Source: an uncultured Gemmatimonadota bacterium
GTDB lineage: Bacteria; Gemmatimonadota; Gemmatimonadetes; Gemmatimonadales; GWC2-71-9
Assembly: GCA_946479805.1 (NCBI GenBank)
Contig: CAMLHP010000047.1
Location: 1 to 13,363, forward strand
Direction of reading: 5' to 3'
Length of the DNA stretch: 13,363 bases
This document shows positions 7,467-13,363 of the stretch, piece by piece (the stretch's first letter is position 1; each line of letters starts with the position of its first letter). The translations under genes and the position numbers were made by a program. Below the pieces are notes generated by a model, which worked only from the letters and a program-made list of their open reading frames with translations, made no database searches and was not told where the DNA came from.

Positions 7467-7513
7467 GAGTCGAGAGTTGATCGTCGAGAGTTGAGAGTCG
7501 GGGGTCGGGAGCT
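7437..7513 (+). repeat. Heptamer tandem array, purine-rich arm (consensus GRGAGTY)
   Basis: Eleven 7-base units run in unbroken register from 7437: GAGAGTG, AGGAGTC, GGGAGTG, GAGAGTT, GAGAGTC, GAGAGTT, GATCGTC, GAGAGTT, GAGAGTC, GGGGGTC, GGGAGCT. The first four run through the last nine codons of rpsA and into its stop codon (TGA 7464-7466, which spans units 4 and 5). The rest form the 3' untranslated part and run into the left stem of the terminator-like hairpin. The arrangement resembles the short tandem heptanucleotide repeats (STRR) known from cyanobacteria, but the unit is not one I can identify as catalogued. Confidence 0.85.
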
Positions 7514-7543
7514 GCTGCTGCTCCGGACCCCCTTCTCACTTTT
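7500..7543 (+). terminator. Terminator-like hairpin after rpsA
   Basis: GGGGGTCGGGAGC (7500-7512) pairs with GCTCCGGACCCCC (7520-7532) in 12 of 13 positions (one G-G mismatch at 7507/7525), around a 7-base TGCTGCT loop. A T-rich stretch, TTCTCACTTTT (7533-7543), follows. A strong GC stem followed by Ts fits an intrinsic terminator for rpsA, although the T-tract is broken by C and A. The stem lies at the centre of the two repeat arms, which can extend it imperfectly. Confidence 0.6.
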
Positions 7544-7610
7544 GACTTCTCACTTATTACTTCTCACTTCGCACCTCTTGACTCTCGCCACTCAACTCTT
7601 GACTCTTAGC
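7533..7610 (+). repeat. Heptamer tandem array, pyrimidine-rich arm (inverted orientation)
   Basis: Six units in register from 7533 (TTCTCAC, TTTTGAC, TTCTCAC, TTATTAC, TTCTCAC, TTCGCAC), one extra base at 7575, then five more from 7576 (TCTTGAC, TCTCGCC, ACTCAAC, TCTTGAC, TCTTAGC). Read on the minus strand these are GTGAGAA/GTCAAGA/GTTGAGT-like, the same kind of word as the upstream arm in cyclic register (GTTGAGA, GTCGAGA). The two arms are therefore inverted copies around the hairpin. The last unit ends one base before the ATG of the next gene, so the array occupies that gene's entire leader. Confidence 0.8.
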
Positions 7611-7611
7611 C

Positions 7612-9165
7612 ATGCCCGATCCCCGGCAGTTGCTCGAGGAACTCCACCATCGCCAGGCGCTCGCGGAACAGGGCGGGGGTGAGGCGCGGGTTGCAGCGCA
7701 GCACAAGAAGGGGAAGCTCACCGCCCGCGAGCGGCTCGATCTCCTCCTCGATCCCGGCTCCTTCGTGGAGCTCGACCGCTTTGTCACCCATCGCTCCAGC
7801 GATTTCGGCCTGGCGGACCAGGTCTTTCCCGGCGACGGCGTCGTAACCGGCCATGGCCGGATCGATGGGCGGCTGGTTTACGTATTTTCCCAGGACTTCA
7901 CAGTATTCGGCGGCTCGCTCTCGGAGGCCCACGCCGAGAAGATCTGCAAGGTGATGGACCTGGCGATGCGAAATGGCGCTCCGGTCATCGGGCTCAATGA
8001 CTCCGGCGGTGCCCGCATCCAGGAGGGTGTTGTCTCGCTCGGCGGCTACGCCGACATCTTCCTTCGCAACACGCTTGCATCCGGCGTCGTGCCCCAGATC
8101 AGCGCCATCCTCGGTCCCTGCGCCGGGGGTGCGGTCTACAGCCCCGCCATCACCGACTTCATCTTCATGGTCCGGGGAGTCAGCTACATGTTCGTCACCG
8201 GCCCCAACGTGGTGAAGACGGTGACCCATGAAGAAGTGGACTTCGACCAGCTGGGGGGCGCTGACGTGCATGGCTCCACTTCAGGCGTGTCGCACTTCAC
8301 CCACGACACCGAGCCCGAATGCCTCGCGGCCATCCGCGAACTGGTGTCGTACATGCCCGGCAACAATCTTGACGAGCCGCCGGCGCGCCATTCCACCGAT
8401 CCCGATGACCGCCGGGACGAGCAGCTGCTCGACATCATACCCGACAGCTCGTCCCGCCCATACGACATGCGGGAGGTGATCCAGCGGATCGTGGACGACG
8501 GTGCGCTTCTCGAGGTGCAGCCTGACTACGCCGGCAACATCATCGTCGGCTTTGCCCGGCTGGGCGGGCAGCCGGTGGGCGTGATCGCCAACCAGCCAGC
8601 CGTGCTTGCGGGAGTGCTGGACATCAGCGCTTCCATCAAGGCGGCCCGGTTCATCCGCTTCTGTGACTGCTTCAACATCCCGCTCGTCACCCTTGTAGAC
8701 GTGCCCGGTTTCCTGCCGGGAGTGACCCAGGAGCACGGCGGCATCATCAAGCATGGAGCCAAGCTGCTGTATGCCTACTGCGAGGCCACGGTTCCCAAGC
8801 TGACGGTCATCACCCGCAAGGCCTATGGCGGCGCCTATGACGTCATGAGCTCCAAGCACATCCGGGGTGACATCAACCTGGCGTGGCCCACCGCCGAGAT
8901 CGCTGTGATGGGGCCGAAAGGGGCGGTGGAGATCCTCTTCAAGGACGAGCTGGCGAAGAGCTCCGACCCCGCGGCTACTGCCGGCCGGCTGGCGGACGAG
9001 TACACCGCCAGGTTTGCCAATCCCTATTCGGCGGCGGCGCGCGGATTCGTGGATGACATCATCGACCCGCGCGACACCCGGCCCCGGCTCATCGGCGCGC
9101 TCCGCACCCTGTCGGGGAAGCGCGACCGCAATCCGCCCCGGAAGCACGGGAACCTGCCGCTGTGA
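7612..9165 (+). CDS. pccB: Acyl-CoA (propionyl-CoA) carboxylase, carboxyltransferase beta subunit
   Basis: This subunit moves the carboxyl group from carboxybiotin to the acyl-CoA; for propionyl-CoA the product is (S)-methylmalonyl-CoA. It is cytoplasmic and works with the biotin carboxylase and carrier protein encoded downstream. The 517 residues are the normal length. The N-terminal crotonase-like half has [12 protein letters not shown] at 129-140 and the oxyanion-hole block [13 protein letters not shown] at 167-179. The C-terminal half has VDVPGFLPG at 362-370 and [15 protein letters not shown] at 402-416, followed by [11 protein letters not shown] and ending RKHGNLPL. From memory, this C-terminal stretch closely resembles mitochondrial PCCB, which favours propionyl-CoA; acetyl- or methylcrotonyl-CoA cannot be excluded. 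The start matches the family N-terminus. No Shine-Dalgarno site is visible, because the leader consists of heptamer repeats. Confidence 0.95.
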   Translation: MPDPRQLLEELHHRQALAEQGGGEARVAAQHKKGKLTARERLDLLLDPGSFVELDRFVTHRSSDFGLADQVFPGDGVVTGHGRIDGRLVYVFSQDFTVFGGSLSEAHAEKICKVMDLAMRNGAPVIGLNDSGGARIQEGVVSLGGYADIFLRNTLASGVVPQISAILGPCAGGAVYSPAITDFIFMVRGVSYMFVTGPNVVKTVTHEEVDFDQLGGADVHGSTSGVSHFTHDTEPECLAAIRELVSYMPGNNLDEPPARHSTDPDDRRDEQLLDIIPDSSSRPYDMREVIQRIVDDGALLEVQPDYAGNIIVGFARLGGQPVGVIANQPAVLAGVLDISASIKAARFIRFCDCFNIPLVTLVDVPGFLPGVTQEHGGIIKHGAKLLYAYCEATVPKLTVITRKAYGGAYDVMSSKHIRGDINLAWPTAEIAVMGPKGAVEILFKDELAKSSDPAATAGRLADEYTARFANPYSAAARGFVDDIIDPRDTRPRLIGALRTLSGKRDRNPPRKHGNLPL

Positions 9166-9169
9166 TCAT

Positions 9170-9188
9170 GGGCGGACGCAGTCCGCCC
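9170..9188 (+). repeat. Perfect palindrome, REP-like
   Basis: GGGCGGAC (9170-9177), a GCA loop, and GTCCGCCC (9181-9188) form a perfect 8-bp stem beginning 4 bases after the pccB stop. A weaker related unit (GGCGGA, AA, TCCG; 9194-9205) follows at once, so the gap holds two similar hairpins. There is no T-run, which argues against a simple terminator. Short GC palindromes of this kind are often dispersed intergenic (REP-type) elements, but only one copy is visible here. Confidence 0.55.
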
Positions 9189-9216
9189 CTACTGGCGGAA
9201 ATCCGTTCCCTGCATC

Positions 9217-10215
9217 ATGTTGAATGCGATGCACCCGAGCCTCTCCCCATCGGTCCGAGCCCTGAACGCAGCCGCCGCTGCGGCGCTGCTGCTGGGCCTG
9301 GCCGCGCCCCTTGCCGCGCAGGGCGCAGTGGATCCCAACGTCGCGCCCCGCGCCGCCGAACTCGAGCGTATAGGCGAGCGTCAGCTGGGCACCGAGATGC
9401 TGGGCCGCTACCTCGCCGTGGCGCAGAGCGATGGCCGGGCCTGGTTCCTCCTGGGACGATTTTATCGGCTGGACGCCCGCGACTGGCACCGCAGTGGCCA
9501 CCGGACTTCTCCCGACGCAGAGCTGTACCTCGCCCTCTCCGATGTCGCCTTCCAGGAAGCAGAGAAGCTGCAAGTCGACTCAGCGCCGCTCTACGGCGCG
9601 CTGGTCGCAGTGGATCGCGCACTGGTGCATGTGGAAGATCGGGGCTGGAACCGGGTCGCCGGTTCCACCGAGCTCCCGCCGCTGCCGCCCATGGTGCTGG
9701 AGCTGGGTCGCAACCTGGTCGCCACCTGTCCCAGGCGCGGTGTAATTCTCGCGGGCTCCGAACTGGAAGGGGTGGCGGTGTGGTACGGGGTGATGGGCGC
9801 TGGTGGCCGCGGGGACCTGCTGCCGGTGCGGGCCGACCTCTACGCCGTTGACCCGCGTTACCGGAGCCAGACCGCGCGTGCACTGGGGGTAAGCGACTCC
9901 CTGGGTATTCGTCCAGCGCTCGCCGCCGCCGCAGCGGCTCGAGCCATCTGCCTTACTCCCAATGCCGATTCCACCCTGGTTCCAGACGAGCAGCTGAAGG
10001 TCGAGCGGCTGGTTCGAATCATTGGTCCGGGTGAGGTACCGGAGGGAATCAGCCTCAGCTTCACCCAGGTGGTGCTGGACCACGAGGCGGGCTCGAGCGT
10101 TTGGACCCGCGACGTGCTGTCGGTGTATGGCGTCGCATCGCGCCGCAATCCGGTGCTCTGCCGCAGCCTCTCCGCCGTTGCCGGGGTACTGCCCGGCGGC
10201 GCCTGCCGGCCGTAG
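9217..10215 (+). CDS. Secreted protein of unknown function
   Basis: I cannot name this 332-residue protein. An N-terminal signal peptide is clear: a short basic region (SVRALN), an Ala/Leu-rich core at about 17-30 and a PLAAQG cleavage region, with likely cleavage after Ala34. It should be periplasmic or secreted. Residues about 45-165 look all-helical and TPR-like (AAELERIGERQLGTEMLGRYLAVAQ; RAWFLLGRFYRLDARDW). Residues 171-216 (CPRRGVILAGSELEGVAVWY, then RGDLLPVRADLYAVDPRYR) recall the 'product, level, WY, R-D-L' pattern found at the end of some large bacterial membrane proteins with GT39-like domains (DUF2723-type), but this is only an impression. There are four cysteines in the mature chain (171, 245, 315, 330), which could form disulfides. 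ATG at 9217 and ATG at 9229 are both possible starts; neither has a Shine-Dalgarno site. It lies in the carboxylase cluster, but its location outside the cytoplasm makes a direct role in that enzyme unlikely. Confidence 0.75.
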   Translation: MLNAMHPSLSPSVRALNAAAAAALLLGLAAPLAAQGAVDPNVAPRAAELERIGERQLGTEMLGRYLAVAQSDGRAWFLLGRFYRLDARDWHRSGHRTSPDAELYLALSDVAFQEAEKLQVDSAPLYGALVAVDRALVHVEDRGWNRVAGSTELPPLPPMVLELGRNLVATCPRRGVILAGSELEGVAVWYGVMGAGGRGDLLPVRADLYAVDPRYRSQTARALGVSDSLGIRPALAAAAAARAICLTPNADSTLVPDEQLKVERLVRIIGPGEVPEGISLSFTQVVLDHEAGSSVWTRDVLSVYGVASRRNPVLCRSLSAVAGVLPGGACRP

Positions 10216-10266
10216 ACGGCGGGGGCCGCGCCGCCCCTGATCCACTTCTAACACCTCCCTTCGCAC

Positions 10267-11772
10267 TTGATCAAGCGTGTCCTGATCGCCAACCGCGGCG
10301 AGATCGCCTTGCGCGTGATTCGGGCCTGCCATGAGGAAGGCCTGGAGGCTGTAGCCGTGCACAGCCTTGCTGATCGCGGCAGTCCCCACGTGCGGGCCGC
10401 AGATCACGCGGTTGCGCTTGGTGGTATCGCGCCGAGTGAGAATTATCTCGACATCGAGAAGCTGATCGCCGCCGCGAAGGCCTCCGGCGCTGACGCGGTG
10501 CACCCGGGATATGGGTTTCTGGCCGAGCGCGCTGCGTTCGCTGAAGCAGTCGAGGGCGCGGGGCTCGTATGGATCGGTCCACCAGCCGCGGCCATCCGGG
10601 CCATGGGCGACAAGACCGAGGCCAGGCAGCGAATGCGCGCGGCTGGTGTTCCGATAGTGCCCGGCACGGAGGAGTCACTGAGCGGATTGGCCGAGGCCGC
10701 ACCGATTGCCCGCCAGCTCGGGTATCCGGTGATGGTGAAGGCCGCTGCCGGCGGAGGCGGCAAGGGGATGCGCGTCGTGCGCATCGAGGCTGAGCTGGGT
10801 CCGGCTCTCGAAGCGGCAGCACGCGAAGCGGGGAAGGCGTTCGGCGATCCCAGCGTCTATCTCGAAAAGCTGGTCGAGCGTCCCCGGCACATCGAAATCC
10901 AGATCCTGGCCGACGCAACGCGCACCGTGCATCTGGGCGAGCGCGAATGCTCCATCCAGCGCCGGCATCAGAAGCTCGTGGAAGAAGCACCGAGCGTGGC
11001 GGTCGGCCCTGAGCTGAGGAAGCGCATGGGCGAGGCGGCGGTCGCCGCTGCCAGGGCAGTGCACTACCGGGGAGCGGGCACATGCGAGTTCCTCGTGGCC
11101 GACGACGGAGCGTTCTACTTTCTCGAGATGAACACCCGGATCCAGGTCGAGCATCCGGTGACCGAGCTGGTGTACGGCGTGGACCTGGTGCGCGAGCAGC
11201 TGCGGATCGCATCGGGGATGCCGATGAGCGTACCGGACGGCGAGCTGCAGCCGTCCGGCTGGTCGATCGAATGCCGCATCACCAGTGAAGACCCGGCCAA
11301 CGGTTTCCTGCCCGACACCGGGCGGGTGGCGTTCCTGCGCGCGCCGTCGGGTCCGGGCGTCCGCTGGGACGCGGGCATCGAGCCAGGCAACGAGATCACC
11401 CTGCATTACGACCCCATGCTCGCCAAGCTCATCGTCTGGGCCGAGGACCGGCCGGCAGCGATCCGCCGGATGCGCCGGGCCCTCAACGAGCTGGTCATCA
11501 CCGGCGTGGCAACCAATCAGGCGTTTCATCGCCGGCTGCTGGAAGACCCGGCTTTTGCCCAGGGCGAGATCGACATCCAGTTCCTCGAGCGGCGCGCCGA
11601 CCTGCTCGGGGCCGTGATTTCCGGACCCGAAGCCGATGCACTCGCCATCGCCGCAGCCCTGGCGGAGCACGAAGCCCGGCGCCTCCGGAAGCCTGCCGTA
11701 GTACCGAGGTCGGCGACCGGCGAAGTACCGTCAGCGTGGGCTCTCGAAGCACGTCGTGGCGCCCTCGACTGA
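10267..11772 (+). CDS. accC: Acyl-CoA carboxylase biotin carboxylase subunit
   Basis: This ATP-grasp enzyme carboxylates biotin on the carrier protein using ATP and bicarbonate, the first half-reaction for the carboxylase. The protein is 501 residues: N-terminal domain 1-113 (RVLIANRGEIALRV), ATP-grasp about 114-317 and C-terminal domain about 335-445. Catalytic and ATP-binding residues align with the E. coli enzyme shifted by about one: Lys115, Lys158 with the glycine loop AAAGGGGKGMR (159-169), His208 in HIEIQ, Lys236, Glu275, Glu287 and Arg291 in EMNTRIQVEHPVTE, and Arg337 in ECRITSEDP. A non-conserved tail of about 50 residues follows, with no biotinyl domain, so the carrier is separate. 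The start is TTG at 10267; a TAA in frame at 10249-10251 and the conserved N-terminus leave no better choice. No Shine-Dalgarno site is seen. Confidence 0.95.
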   Translation: MIKRVLIANRGEIALRVIRACHEEGLEAVAVHSLADRGSPHVRAADHAVALGGIAPSENYLDIEKLIAAAKASGADAVHPGYGFLAERAAFAEAVEGAGLVWIGPPAAAIRAMGDKTEARQRMRAAGVPIVPGTEESLSGLAEAAPIARQLGYPVMVKAAAGGGGKGMRVVRIEAELGPALEAAAREAGKAFGDPSVYLEKLVERPRHIEIQILADATRTVHLGERECSIQRRHQKLVEEAPSVAVGPELRKRMGEAAVAAARAVHYRGAGTCEFLVADDGAFYFLEMNTRIQVEHPVTELVYGVDLVREQLRIASGMPMSVPDGELQPSGWSIECRITSEDPANGFLPDTGRVAFLRAPSGPGVRWDAGIEPGNEITLHYDPMLAKLIVWAEDRPAAIRRMRRALNELVITGVATNQAFHRRLLEDPAFAQGEIDIQFLERRADLLGAVISGPEADALAIAAALAEHEARRLRKPAVVPRSATGEVPSAWALEARRGALD

Positions 11773-11779
11773 TCCGGCG

Positions 11780-13006
11780 ATGTCGGCGCCGGTCCGGATC
11801 GAGCGGATCGCCGCGGGCGGGGACGGTGTCGGGCGGCTGGCGGACGGCCGGACCGTGTTTGTTCCCCGAACTGCCCCTGGCGACCTGATTGAGCCCGCCA
11901 CCGTGGAGCTGCACAAGCGCTTTGCCCGGGCCAGCATTGGCCTGCTGCTGGAGCCTGGACCTGACCGGGTCGAGCCCCGGTGCCCTCACTACGTGCGCGA
12001 CCGCTGTGGCGGCTGCCAGTTGCAGCACCTCTCGCCCGATGCCCAGCGCTCGGCGCGGCAGCGGATCGCGGGCGATGCGCTACGCCACCTGGGCAAGCTC
12101 GACGTAGCCGACCCACCCATCGAACCGGCGCCGGACGACTGGCACTATCGCACCAGGATCACGCTGCATCATGACCGCGGCAGAATCGGGCTGAGGCCTC
12201 TGGATCAGCCCACCGGCGCGTTCGATCTCGAGCACTGCTACATCACCAGCCATGCGCTCATGGATGCATGGAAGGTGCTGAGCGCTCATCGCAACCTGCT
12301 GCCTGTCAGCTGGAGCCGGCTGGTGCTCCGGCTGGACCGCGATGGCCTGAGGCACGTGGTGCTCGAAGCCGACGCTGGCACCGAGTGGACCAGCGCGCCG
12401 CGCCTGGGGGAGGTGCTCATGCGCGCCGGCAGCGAGGCGTCGCTCTGGCTTCGCACAGCCGGTGGTACGGCGCATGTGGCCGGACAGAAATCGACCACCG
12501 CAGCCGCAGCGTTCGAGCAGGTGTATCCAGCGGTGGCGTGGATGGCGCGCGCCTTTGCGCTGGACCGGCTGTCGGCCGGGCCCGGGGACATGGTGTGGGA
12601 CCTTTATTCGGGGCTGGGTGACAGCTCGCGGGCGCTGGCAGGGTCAGGTGCCCGCGTGACCAGTGTCGAGTCCGATCCTGCTGCAGTGGCGTGGGCCGCG
12701 CTTCATGCTGGTGGTGAATTGGAAATCGAGCGCCGGACGGGACGGGCCGAGCACGAGGTGAAGTCGCTGCCCGATCCGGACCTCGTCATCACCAACCCGC
12801 CGCGCACTGGGATGGACAGCGCCGTGGTGGACGAGATCGCGCAGCGGGCACCGCGCCGGCTGGCCTACATCTCGTGCGACCCTGCCACGCTGGCGCGCGA
12901 CATCGCCCGGCTGGGCCCCTCATGGGCGCTGACCGGCTGGCGCGCGTTTGACCAGTTTCCCCAGACCGGGCACGTGGAAACCGTGGCCCTGCTGGAGCCG
13001 CAATGA
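11780..13006 (+). CDS. TrmA/RlmD-family RNA (uracil-5-)-methyltransferase
   Basis: This is probably a SAM-dependent enzyme making 5-methyluridine in rRNA or tRNA. With the ATG at 11780 it has 408 residues. A TRAM RNA-binding domain covers about 5-60 (IERIAAGGDGVGRL; RTVFVP). Cys68, Cys76 and Cys79 (CPHYVRDRCGGC) plus Cys153 match the 4Fe-4S site of RlmD-like members. The Rossmann methyltransferase domain has DLYSGLG at 274-280, ESDP at 297-300, NPPRTG at 339-344, the nucleophile Cys366 in YISCDP and the base Glu400 in GHVET. The spacing of the first two cysteines is seven residues, against five in E. coli RlmD. A GTG at 11756 would add 8 residues and overlap accC by 17 bases; I prefer 11780, 7 bases after the accC stop, because the TRAM domain then starts normally. 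The stop overlaps the next gene (ATGA). Its target nucleotide cannot be inferred. Confidence 0.88.
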   Translation: MSAPVRIERIAAGGDGVGRLADGRTVFVPRTAPGDLIEPATVELHKRFARASIGLLLEPGPDRVEPRCPHYVRDRCGGCQLQHLSPDAQRSARQRIAGDALRHLGKLDVADPPIEPAPDDWHYRTRITLHHDRGRIGLRPLDQPTGAFDLEHCYITSHALMDAWKVLSAHRNLLPVSWSRLVLRLDRDGLRHVVLEADAGTEWTSAPRLGEVLMRAGSEASLWLRTAGGTAHVAGQKSTTAAAAFEQVYPAVAWMARAFALDRLSAGPGDMVWDLYSGLGDSSRALAGSGARVTSVESDPAAVAWAALHAGGELEIERRTGRAEHEVKSLPDPDLVITNPPRTGMDSAVVDEIAQRAPRRLAYISCDPATLARDIARLGPSWALTGWRAFDQFPQTGHVETVALLEPQ

Positions 13007-13363
13007 AGTATTTCGTGACCATCGAGGGGCGGGAGCGCGTGGTCGAGGTGAATGGCGACCAGGTCGCGCTCGACGGCACTACTGTGAGCGCCCGGCTGGA
13101 GCCGGTGCCGGGCACGCCGCTCCGCCAACTTGTCCTGGACGGCAGGCCCATCACCCTCACGGTCGAACCAATGGCTCCCGGCCGCTGGCGGGTGGGCCGG
13201 GCGGGCCTTGCCCCGGAGGTCGAGGTCCTGGACGAACGGCTGCGCCACATCCGGTCGCTGACCGGGAACGGGGCCCGGAAAGGCGGAAGCGGGGTGCTCA
13301 AGGCCCCAATGCCGGGGCTGGTGGTGCGGGTCGAGGTCGAGCCGGGCCAGCAGGTTACGGCCG
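13003..13363 (+). CDS. Biotin carboxyl carrier protein of the acyl-CoA carboxylase (partial, runs off right edge)
   Basis: A frame from ATG 13003 stays open for 120 codons to the edge. It would carry biotin between the biotin carboxylase and carboxyltransferase active sites. The N-terminal 85 or so residues are beta-rich (KYFVTIEGRERVVEVNG; TLTVEPMAPGRWRVG) and resemble the segment before the biotinyl domain in propionyl-/acyl-CoA carboxylase alpha chains. A Gly/Ser/Arg linker follows at about 88-97. The biotinyl domain begins with LKAPMPGLVVRVEVEPGQQV at 99-118, with the diagnostic APMPG. The biotinylated lysine (usually in A-M-K-M, some 35 residues further on) is beyond the window. The ATG overlaps the methyltransferase stop (ATGA), and GGAG at 12994-12997 is a good ribosome binding site. 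A separate carrier gene completes the split carboxylase set with pccB and accC. Confidence 0.9.
   Translation, partial: MKYFVTIEGRERVVEVNGDQVALDGTTVSARLEPVPGTPLRQLVLDGRPITLTVEPMAPGRWRVGRAGLAPEVEVLDERLRHIRSLTGNGARKGGSGVLKAPMPGLVVRVEVEPGQQVTA

Noticed and set aside
10218..10235. Possible terminator GGCGG/CCGCC after the secreted-protein gene
   Set aside because: Only a 5-bp stem with a long loop and no T-run; not enough to call a terminator.
10271..11212. 313-codon minus-strand frame opposite accC
   Set aside because: Arg/Pro/Ser-rich shadow of the biotin carboxylase gene, with no domain.

Overview
The window is high-GC, densely coded bacterial DNA with long antisense shadow frames, several GTG/TTG starts, few clear Shine-Dalgarno sites and stop/start overlaps. 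Every gap between genes is under 150 bases, so no stretch over 300 bases lacks a gene. The base composition, an exported protein with a 'PLAAQ'-type signal peptide, and the style of the acyl-CoA carboxylase and S1 proteins make a soil- or sediment-type bacterium such as a member of Gemmatimonadota my best guess. That assignment is inference; no rRNA or other decisive marker is present.

Region 1 (1-5573) is a carbohydrate uptake and hydrolysis locus. It starts with the tail of an unknown upstream gene. Then come a solute-binding lipoprotein and two CUT1-type sugar permeases, joined by 4-base overlaps or direct abutment. A GH1 beta-glucosidase follows on the opposite strand, wedged in with 5 and 15 bases on its two sides. 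Last is a MsmX/UgpC-type ATPase. Together they would import a glycoside or oligosaccharide and hydrolyse it in the cytoplasm.

Region 2 (5574-7610) is a housekeeping island: ribosomal protein S1 (rpsA) with six S1 domains, a 126-base leader and a plausible promoter. A two-armed array of 7-base repeats covers the last codons of rpsA, its stop codon, a strong terminator-like hairpin and the whole gap up to the next start codon. This is the most unusual structure in the window.

Region 3 (7612-13363) is an acyl-CoA (probably propionyl-CoA) carboxylase cluster: the carboxyltransferase beta subunit (pccB), a secreted protein of unknown function behind a perfect palindrome, biotin carboxylase (accC), a TrmA/RlmD-family RNA m5U methyltransferase, and the start of a biotin carboxyl carrier protein that runs off the right edge. 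The three carboxylase parts are on separate polypeptides. The RNA methyltransferase sits between two of them, 7 bases from accC and overlapping the carrier gene by 4 bases, so translation and possibly expression are coupled.

I see no tRNA, rRNA, CRISPR array, insertion sequence, phage gene or toxin/defence gene. I do not see a clearly new multi-gene system. The points worth following are the heptamer array, the inverted glucosidase gene, the palindrome, the uncharacterised secreted protein and the methyltransferase inside the carboxylase operon.
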